Positions 57,338 through 64,000 of a stretch of DNA of 64,000 nt are shown one piece after another. The position numbers were made by a program, and so were the translations under genes. The DNA lies in NCBI GenBank assembly GCA_032433765.1, contig JAVIAB010000156.1:87769467-87833466 (forward strand). The letters are read 5' to 3'. The DNA comes from Megaustenia siamemsis (taxonomy: Eukaryota; Mollusca; Gastropoda; Stylommatophora; Ariophantidae). The notes below the pieces were generated by a model, which made no database searches, was not told the DNA's origin, and saw nothing but the letters and a program-made list of their open reading frames with translations. Numbering within the stretch: the stretch's first letter is position 1; every line of letters starts with the position of its first letter.

Positions 57338-57754
57338 ATGGCCAAAAAAAATGATATTGACCCGTCGTATAGCCCTCCCGAGGCAATCGGTGACAACTTG
57401 AGAGATTTAGATGATGAAATGCAACGTATCCTATTCCGATATGATTTAGCACCCGCCGATAAGGCCAGAGTGTACCAACGTGCCCTGCATCAATATTTAA
57501 CTAGATTGGAGCAGTATAAACGTCGCTCATTGGGTTCGGTCGATCTCATTCAACACAACACGACAACAGAAAAAACACATTCCCCACCACCACCACCGAT
57601 CGAAGTATCACCAGCGCAGACCAAGACACCAGCAGCCGAAACCCCAAATCTAGGTAATGAAACCACTCCACCCGTAACCACGTATAAACTGAGACCTAAA
57701 AAAAGAAAGAGCGGAATCCCAACACCAAAATGGGAACGGTGGAGAAAATATTGA
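57338..57754 (+). CDS. 138-residue protein of unknown function
   Basis: Intact frame whose ATG lies 2 bases after the pX-like stop. The N-terminal half is helical and acidic-basic mixed (DLDDEMQRILFRYDLAPADK, VYQRALHQYLTRLEQYKRR). The middle is a proline- and threonine-rich linker with PPPPP, and the C-terminus is basic (YKLRPKKRKSG, KWERWRKY). I recognise no enzyme domain. Position between pX-like and integrase genes and 25-base overlap with the integrase start suggest a virion or assembly role, which is inference. Element 1 has lost the gene. Confidence 0.62.
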   Translation: MAKKNDIDPSYSPPEAIGDNLRDLDDEMQRILFRYDLAPADKARVYQRALHQYLTRLEQYKRRSLGSVDLIQHNTTTEKTHSPPPPPIEVSPAQTKTPAAETPNLGNETTPPVTTYKLRPKKRKSGIPTPKWERWRKY

Positions 57755-58800
57755 GACGTCATTACTTTAACCCTAGTCGACCAGGGGCTTATAGTGGTGC
57801 AACGGCCCTGCAACGTAACACCAAACTGGGACTCGCAAAGATCAAACAATGGTTTAGTCATCAGGATACCTATACCCTTCATAAACCAATTCGTCGCCGA
57901 TTTGAAAGGCGTCCCATTATAACGAGTGGCCCCCAACAGCAATATCAGGCCGACCTAATTGATTTGAGACATTTGAAAAACCACAACGACGGCTATTCCT
58001 ATTTGGTTTCCTGCGTGGACGTTTTCAGTAAATTCGCGTGGTCTGTACCGATACGAACCAAAACGGGGAAATCCTTAGTGGAAGCCGTCGGAAAGATATT
58101 TCGCGATGGGAAACCCGCGAGTTTTCAAACGGATAAGGGGTCATAGTTTCTGAACAGAACATTTCAGAAATTCCTCGCTGACAACAACGTTCACTTTTTC
58201 ACTACGCAGAACGAAGATATTAAGGCCGCCGTGGTAGAACGCTTTAATAGGACTCTAAAACAACGGATGTGGCGATATTTCACGAAATCCAATAAGCTGT
58301 CTTATGTCCGAGTCCTACCCGCCCTACTTCGAAGTTATAACCATTCGTATCACAGAAGTATAAAAATGGCACCGGTCGACGTCAACGTATACAATCACGA
58401 ACAGGTATGGAACACGTTGTATAATAACAAACGCAACTTAAAATTTCAAAGACCCCCGTATAAGCCCGGTGATCGAGTTAGACTGGTCCTGGGCAGAGCC
58501 AATTTTAAAAAGGGTTATGCCCCGGCTTGGACGGAGGAACTGTTTTCCATCAGTCGAGTAAATGAAACAAACCCCGTTACATATGTGTTGAAAGACGATA
58601 AGGGTGATGAGATAGAGGGGTCATTCTACACACCGGAAATTCAAAAAGTTGGAGACAAGCACGAGTACAGAATGGAGAGTATCATAACCGAGCGACGCAC
58701 ATCATTCGGGCGAAGAGAGAGTTTAGTCAAATGGTTCGGGTACGATTCTTCATTTAACACTTGGATACCGTCCAAGGACATTGTCAGGTACAAAAACTAG
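57730..58800 (+). pseudogene. Chromodomain integrase, element 2
   Basis: Retrovirus-like integrase of 356 codons from ATG 57730. The N-terminal HYFNPSRPGAYSG region is followed by catalytic D in QYQADLIDLRH (about residue 75), D in FQTDKG (about 136), and E in AAVVERFNRTLKQ (about 172), so the D,D-35-E set is complete. Next come a YKPGDRVRLVLGRANF SH3-like part and a C-terminal chromodomain-like segment (ESLVKWFGYDSSFNTW). A TAG at 58144-58146 (GAG in element 1) falls three codons after the second aspartate and separates it from the glutamate. Integrase joins the TIR ends to host DNA with 6-bp stagger, matching the duplications seen. Confidence 0.93.
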
Positions 58801-58802
58801 AG

Positions 58803-59100
58803 ATGAGAGCAGAAGAAGATGAAGAAGTGGAAACTTTTGGCGGAAAGCCCGATTTGCGAGCCGTAAACTCGGGAGTGAGGATAGAGAGCGAACCACGCAG
58901 GGGATCGGTGTTTGAGAAACTATCCCCCTATTTAGAACTTGTCTTTATTTGTCAAGTGGTAGTTATATATACCGTTGTCGCTGTTCAATCTGACCACCGA
59001 AAAGTCAGATGCCAAGGAGGGAAAACTGTGGATAGCCCTACTGACCAGCTGTTTGGGTTACATGCTACCGAATCCAAACTTGGAGAGGCGACGGTGAAAC
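58803..59100 (+). pseudogene. Small membrane protein, frameshifted, element 2
   Basis: Same start context as at 48687 (ATG 3 bases after the integrase stop TAG). The first hydrophobic segment (LELVFICQVVVIYTVVAV) is intact. An 8-bp deletion near 58977-58985, relative to element 1, shifts the frame, and the second hydrophobic segment (CLGYMLPNP) is in another frame. The shifted frame runs on to overlap the penton-like ATG at 59114. Confidence 0.75.
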
Positions 59101-59113
59101 GAGCAAAAAAAAA

Positions 59114-59911
59114 ATGAGTTTTTATGTCACCCTACCCAGCAATGCATCTATGGAACTTTTTAAGGATAATAACCCCGGCCACTTTTTCGTTAAACTCCCT
59201 CAGACTATTGACATTTCGACGCAGTATGAGATCGCACTGGTGGAGATACAGTTTCCGCTAAATTATTTCAATGTAATAGAGGGTGATGTCTGGATTCGGT
59301 ACGAATCTCTCGATAACGACGATATTTGCGACGCTAGATTTTATTTCAACGTGACATTGGAGCCTGGGTTATACACGAAACCCGATGCGTTCATCGGCGC
59401 GTTGAATGCGTCGATCATAAAAGCGGAGGATGAGTCGTACAGGGGAGTGAAAGGGAAAAAAATGAGATTCATTTACGCAAAAGAGGTGAATAAAGCCATC
59501 TTGAAACTTTACGAAAAAGGAGTCAGTGTTACCATAAGCGACACTTTGAAAAACATGTTAGCCTTCCCCACGACCTCTATATCAGACACGGCTCCCGATA
59601 TCTTCAGCGTGGGGGTAATGGACTTGGAATGCGTTGCGAAGAATGTCTACGTCTACTGCGATCTCGTTTCCCCCAGACCGGTCGGGGATGTGATGGTACC
59701 TCTCCTAAGGAGCGTGCCTGTTCTCAATAGAAATCACACCTCGGTGTTTCAGATCTACGATAAGCCTCACTACCTACCCCTGAGTAGATTTTCCTTCGAT
59801 ACCGTCGAGATCCTTTTAGCCAACGAACACGGAAAAACCATTCCATTCACCAGCGGAACGTCGGTGCTAACGGTACACTTTCGAGTGAAGAAACATCTCG
59901 AGCTGGTATAA
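59114..59911 (+). CDS. Penton-like minor capsid protein, element 2
   Basis: Intact 265-residue frame, ATG 59114 in a run AAAAATGAG. It begins MSFYVTLPSNASMELF, has strand-rich segments (YEIALVEIQFPLNYFNVIEG, ARFYFNVTLEPGLY) and ends SVLTVHFRVKKHLELV. Composition and place directly upstream of the VI-like and major capsid genes fit the Polinton minor capsid protein, a single jelly-roll that caps the vertices. I cannot verify the fold here. It is the only intact copy in the window, and element 1 is broken at both its start and the C-terminal part. Confidence 0.75.
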   Translation: MSFYVTLPSNASMELFKDNNPGHFFVKLPQTIDISTQYEIALVEIQFPLNYFNVIEGDVWIRYESLDNDDICDARFYFNVTLEPGLYTKPDAFIGALNASIIKAEDESYRGVKGKKMRFIYAKEVNKAILKLYEKGVSVTISDTLKNMLAFPTTSISDTAPDIFSVGVMDLECVAKNVYVYCDLVSPRPVGDVMVPLLRSVPVLNRNHTSVFQIYDKPHYLPLSRFSFDTVEILLANEHGKTIPFTSGTSVLTVHFRVKKHLELV

Positions 59912-60414
59912 TGGTGAGACACACCCCCCTTTATCGCGATGTTGAGTTATACGAAGACTTTTACTGTTGTCAGGCGGGTGATGGGATGCCCGTGTTTATA
60001 GGAGGTCGAAGTCAGAGCGGTCGGGGAATCGGTAGTTTCTTCGGTGGAATCGGGAGGGCTATTTTACCCTGGTTAAAAACCGGCGGTAAGGCCTTGCTCA
60101 GAGAAGGATTGGGGACCGGTCTGCAGGTCGCACAGGACGCATTAGCCGGGAAAAATGTCGGTGAAGCTTTCAAAGACCGAGCTAAGGAGGCCGGTCAGCG
60201 GTTGCTACACGGGGCCGTAGACCACCTGCGTGATAACAACCAATCAGGAAGTGGTTTACGACAAATCAGAAAGCGAGTTATGAAGTTACCCCCGCCGGGA
60301 GAACCGGTTACGAAGATGAAAAAATCGACAGCTAGACAGGTCCCCCTTCATTCGGTGTACAACCAGAAGAAGAAGAAGAAGAAGACGAGGGTGGCAAAGG
60401 ATATTTTCGACTAA
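59911..60414 (+). CDS. VI-like minor virion protein, element 2
   Basis: Intact 167-residue frame, ATG overlapping the upstream stop by one base (TAATG) as in element 1. It shows the same order as that copy: FYCCQAGDGMPVFIGGR, the SFFGGIGRAILPWLKTGG amphipathic region, the ALAGKNVGEAFKDRAKEAGQ helix-prone part, and a basic C-terminus with a lysine run (QKKKKKKTRVAKDIFD). The AAG/AGA expansion coding the lysines is specific to this copy. The function by analogy with adenovirus VI is inference. Confidence 0.65.
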   Translation: MVRHTPLYRDVELYEDFYCCQAGDGMPVFIGGRSQSGRGIGSFFGGIGRAILPWLKTGGKALLREGLGTGLQVAQDALAGKNVGEAFKDRAKEAGQRLLHGAVDHLRDNNQSGSGLRQIRKRVMKLPPPGEPVTKMKKSTARQVPLHSVYNQKKKKKKTRVAKDIFD

Positions 60415-60416
60415 TA

Positions 60417-61733
60417 ATGTCCCTCGTTCACCCCAAATCGTGCGAATGTCTTCACTCTGGTTTGGATTTATTTAGCGTTCCACCCACACAGACATTTCTA
60501 GACTCTGGACAGTTTATTTAAATTCGTCCGATCGCCGCCTTGTCGCATAGCGCACCGATAGAGTTTTTCATTTCTGGAAACAGCGAGGAGTATCTAGATC
60601 TTTTTAACACGTTTTTGCAGCTGCGGGTCAAGATCACCCTCCCGAATGGTGATAGTGTACCACCCGATGCTGAGGTAGGACCGGTCAACAATTACCTTCA
60701 CAGTCTATTTTCACAAGTCGACGTATCGTTAAACGACACGTTGGTTACACCGTCGGAGAATACCTATCCTTTTAGAGCGGTGTTTGAGGCTACGCTAAAC
60801 TTCGGGGAGGATGCGAAAACGGGATACTTGACGGCCGCTCTGTTCTACAAAGACACAGCTGGCCACCATGACGATTTGAAAGAAAATGAGGGTTTTAAAA
60901 CACGGCGCGATTTGACTTCGGGTAGTAAAGAGGTTGAAATGATGGGTCGTTTGCACTCTGATGTCTTTGTGCAGGATCGTTACATGTTAAACAGAGTCGA
61001 TGTGAAGATAAAACTCACGCCCTCGAAGGATGTGTTCAGCCTCATGACTCACGATAGGTCTGCGGGTTACAAGAGTGTTATCACCTACGCCGCGCTCGTG
61101 GTCAGGAAAGCTAAGCTAAACCCCGCGATTTCTCTGGCTCACGAAAAGGCTCTCTTGAGCGGGAATGCTCGGTACCCGATCAAGAGGGTTACCATCAAGA
61201 CATTTTCCATCGCTAGCGGGATGTTCTCCCACAGTCAAGACAATATATTTTTGTCTCAAACACCGACCCGTGTAGTGATAGGTCTGATTACGGCCAGTGC
61301 GTTTAATGGCGTTTATTCAGCTAACCCGTTCAATTTTCAACACTTTGGTCTGATTTATATGAACCTGACGGTCGACGGGAAATGCATCTCGGGAAAGCCT
61401 CTAACTATGGACTTTGAACGAAATCAATACGCGAGAGCTTTTTTCGGCACAAATCTGGCCATGGGTCTGATTGGTAAAGACGCGGGGAATAACGTTGCTT
61501 ATAGAGAGTTCAAGGACGGATATTGTCTATTTGGTTTTGACCTCTCGTCTAGTCTACTGGACGGCTCCCATTTTGAGCTAGCCACAAGCGGACCCTTGTC
61601 GATAGAACTCAAGTTTGCCGCTCCCACAACTACTCCCCTCCAAGTCATCGTCTACGCCGAGTTGGACTCAGTGCTCGAGGTGTCGAAGACAAGGCAGATT
61701 CTAACAGACTTCACCGTTTACGCGAGAGAGAAG
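60417..61733 (+). pseudogene. Major capsid protein, element 2 (nonsense codon, lost stop)
   Basis: Starts ATG 60417, but codon 35 is TAA (60519-60521), GAA in element 1. After it the frame is open through all capsid blocks (PIEFFISGNSEEYLDL to VIVYAELDSVLEV), very similar to element 1. The original stop after DFTV is also gone (TAC at 61719), so the frame continues in phase into the protease ATG at 61734, giving one 567-codon open stretch from 60540. Reinitiation within the N-terminus would lack the first 40 or so residues. Confidence 0.9.
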
Positions 61734-62243
61734 ATGAACACGATGGAGATTTACAACCTTTTGATGTCGGATATTTTCGTTCGGCGTTGTTCCCTTGTTA
61801 GTGTCATTCCACGAAACCACTTACCTCCCAGCATCGACCCAACGGCGACCGCAGCCTTTGTCATAAACACCGACCCGGCACACGAACCCGGTGAGCATTG
61901 GGTGGCCCTCTTTTACAACGGGCTCGGTGAATGTGAGTATTTCGATTCCTACGGTTTGCCTCCCAGACATGTGGATATTTTAAACTTTATAGAGCAAAAC
62001 TCACACGCTCCATTCGTCTACAACCCGCGGGTGTTGCACGATTTGTTTACCAACACGTGCGGTCTATATTGTGCTTATTATATACTTCTTAAGTGTCGAG
62101 GCGCGAAACTTAACAGAATTCTCATGCATTTTTCAGCGAGACAGCACATAAACGATCGTATCATTTATCGTTTGCTCGCCCCGTGGATAATTCGGCTTCG
62201 AGGGGCCCACGGACGCTTAAAATTATCACCAATCGGACAGTAA
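61734..62243 (+). CDS. Adenain-type cysteine protease, element 2
   Basis: 169 residues from MNTMEIYNLL, in frame with the upstream capsid reading. Catalytic His in EPGEHWVALFYNG, acidic residue in EYFDSYGLPP, Gln/Cys in HDLFTNTCGLYCAYY. Where element 1 has LQDLF this copy has LHDLF, so the glutamine presumed to form the oxyanion hole is replaced by histidine. Activity is therefore doubtful despite an open frame. The C-terminus runs through LAPWIIRLRG into the TIR and ends GRLKLSPIGQ, the same tail as the PC4-like protein of this element. Confidence 0.86.
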   Translation: MNTMEIYNLLMSDIFVRRCSLVSVIPRNHLPPSIDPTATAAFVINTDPAHEPGEHWVALFYNGLGECEYFDSYGLPPRHVDILNFIEQNSHAPFVYNPRVLHDLFTNTCGLYCAYYILLKCRGAKLNRILMHFSARQHINDRIIYRLLAPWIIRLRGAHGRLKLSPIGQ

Positions 62244-62470
62244 TATATATTTTCTCATATGTGTCGTGTATTTGTTGTATTAATAAATATATGTGAAATA
62301 TAGAGCGACTTTTTTGTTTTGATTTAGCGTGAAAGAGAGAGAGAGAGAGAGTTGAGGGTGTGGCTTGATGATAGTGTTGTTGAGGGTGTGGCTTGATGAT
62401 GATGATGATGATGATGATGTGTCAATTTGTGTAGCTTGGTGATGATGATGGTGTTGTTGAGGGTGTGGCT

Positions 62471-62502
<32 letters not shown>

Positions 62503-63215
62503 TGTCAATTTGTGTAGCTTGGTGATGATGATGGTGTTGTTGAGGGTGTGGCTTGATGATGATGATGATAAGAGAGAGAGAGCGTCACTATTTAATCACT
62601 ACACATGATGATGTTGCCCGAGCCGACCAGCGACGACGACTAGCGACGACCATTAATCACTACACATGATGATGTTGCCCGAGCCGACCAGCGACGACGA
62701 CGACCAGCGACCGCCGACCAGCGCCGATGATGATGATGACCGAGGTGGCCCGATGATGATCGACGTGGCACTAACACCCCTTTGCCTTTTTTTTCCTCCT
62801 GTTGCCATCACATGATAACACGACCCCCCGCAAGTTTTAGACTGACATACAAGTTTTAGAACCACTGGTCTCCATATTTGCCTCCTGTTGCCATCACACA
62901 TTGATGATAACACAACCCCCCGCAAGTTTTAGTCTGACATACAAGTTTTAGAGGTCTCCATAGCCAACACACCTACAAGTTTTAGAACCACTGGTCTCCA
63001 CACACTTGAGATAAGACGAGGCCGACCACTTGACCACTTGAGATAAGACCGACCACCCGCGCCGACCACCCGCGATAAACGAGGTCACCTGAGATTGCAC
63101 GATACATGCCAAAATGTGCTGCACGACGAGATTGTGCTGCACGATACATGCCAATGCTGCACGATACCTGCACGAAATGTTAAAATCCCTGCTCAAAACA
63201 CCCTTCCTTACTACT
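62212..63215 (-). repeat. Element 2 right TIR
   Basis: Inverted counterpart of 54265-55326: AATAAA at 62282-62287, a GA run, the TTGAGGGTGTGGCTTGATGA tandem block (62350-62570), the AAGTTTTAGAACCACTGGTC outer repeats, and the terminal ACTACT (63210-63215). TTCATC follows. Confidence 0.92.
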
Positions 63216-63262
63216 TTCATCAGCTTCCATTCGTACTACCGGTGTGGTCGTATTAACGATAT
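63216..63262 (-). mobile_element. LINE family C host copy, 5' remnant
   Basis: Short stretch after the second TTCATC. On the minus strand it can continue the RT frame seen at 54264 and below (coding ...PVVRMEADE, then DRLMTYLGVKF in the neighbouring segment). The LINE is truncated here, shortly before the 20-bp satellite resumes. The exact boundary is uncertain. Confidence 0.55.
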
Positions 63263-63600
63263 GATTGTTAAGGGAGAATCATGAAACTGATACTTTATTA
63301 GAGGATAACTTGTTTGTTATTATAGGGGAGAGCTTTGTTGTTATAAAGGAGAATTTGTTGTTATATGGGAGAACTTGTTATAAAGGAGAACTTTTTGTTA
63401 TTGAGGATAACTTTTTGTTATACAGCAAAACTTGTTGTTATAGAGGATAACTTTTTGTTATAGAGAAGAACCTGTTTGTTATTATAAAGGAGAACTTGTT
63501 TGTTATTGTAGAGAAAAACGTGTTTGTTATTATAGAGAAGAGCTGTGTTGTTATAGAGGAGAACTTGTTTGTTATAGAGAAGAACTTGGGTGTGTTAACG
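63263..63600. repeat. 20-bp satellite, right block
   Basis: Degenerate copies of GAGGATAACTTGTTTGTTAT and related units, the same family as 42355-42792. Confidence 0.85.
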
Positions 63601-64000
63601 TAAAGGGTCAGTACTTCATTGTTACATAATCAAGCTAAAACTGAACACGCTACATCATCAAGCTAAAACTGAACACGCTACACCATCAAGTTACAACTTA
63701 ACATGCTACATCATCAAGCTAAAACCGAACACGCTACACCATCAAGCTAAAACTCAACACGCTACACCATCAAGCTAAAAACTGAACACGCTACACCATC
63801 AAGCAAAAACTGATCACACTACACCATCAAGCTGAAACTGAACATGCTACACCATCAAGCTAAAACTGAACACGCTACACCATCAAGCTAAAACTGAACA
63901 CGCTACATCATGAAGCTGAAACTGAACACGCTACACCATCAAGCTAAAACTGAACACGCTACACCATCAAGCTAAAACTGAACACGCAACATCATCAAGC
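63601..64000. repeat. 28-bp minisatellite
   Basis: About 13 copies of CATCAAGCTAAAACTGAACA plus CGCTACAC, running off the window end. Confidence 0.93.

Larger units (their letters stand above)
54265..63215 (+). mobile_element. Polinton/adintovirus element 2 (8,951 bp)
   Basis: Termini AGTAGTAAGGAAGGGTGTTT and its complement (63210-63215 ACTACT), with 6-bp target duplications TTCATC (54259-54264 and 63216-63221). It has the full set of ten genes seen in this lineage, PC4-like (minus) and ATPase to protease (plus), in a simple arrangement without rearrangement. There is no PolB. It carries four nonsense codons, one 8-bp frameshift deletion and one lost stop codon. It is inserted in the same LINE C copy as element 1, in the same orientation. 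Confidence 0.94.

Noticed and set aside
57550..57942. 130-codon minus-strand frame opposite the 138-residue and integrase genes
   Set aside because: It is antisense to well-supported coding sequence, has no motif, and has no counterpart in element 1.

Overview
This is eukaryotic, repeat-dominated DNA, most likely from an invertebrate and plausibly a mollusc or other lophotrochozoan. The grounds are one clear innexin exon (a gap-junction family of invertebrates), several non-LTR retrotransposon families, many tandem arrays and three Polinton/adintovirus-type elements. No species can be named from the sequence. Apart from the innexin exon (25363-26134, minus) and one doubtful terminal exon (734-854), I see no host gene.

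Layout. 1-5.1 kb: 27-bp minisatellite broken by a tRNA-derived SINE and a LINE fragment, then unclassified DNA with a possible MITE. 5.1-12.85 kb: nested LINEs, here called families A (3' tail of TGA repeats), B (3' tail of AGA repeats), C and D (both RNase H-bearing). 13.15-20.95 kb: a decayed Polinton (element 3) with PolB on the minus strand and VI-like, major capsid, protease and PC4-like remnants on the plus strand. 21.9-25.2 kb: microsatellites and a 47-bp minisatellite. 25.36-26.13 kb: innexin exon. 26.2-31.6 kb: a 45-bp satellite holding a solo LTR. 31.6-42.8 kb: a 62-bp minisatellite, LINEs A and B, and further minisatellites ending in a 20-bp satellite. 42.8-63.26 kb: a 5'-truncated family C LINE split by two young Polintons. 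63.26-64 kb: the 20-bp satellite again, then a 28-bp array.

The main system is the pair of young Polintons. Element 1 (43081-53211) and element 2 (54265-63215) both start with AGTAGTA, have TIRs of about 1 kb, and are flanked by perfect 6-bp target duplications (TGCCCG and TTCATC). Their shared gene order is: PC4-like protein (minus), then on plus FtsK/A32-type ATPase, pX-like protein, a 138-residue protein, chromodomain integrase, small membrane protein, penton-like minor capsid, VI-like protein, double-jelly-roll major capsid, and adenain-type protease. Neither has a DNA polymerase B, which is unusual for the class. Both are broken: element 1 by a 1.26-kb deletion, frameshifts, a lost start and an internal inverted duplication, element 2 by four nonsense codons, a frameshift and a capsid-protease read-through. 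The order of events can be read directly: 20-bp satellite, then LINE C, then the two Polintons.
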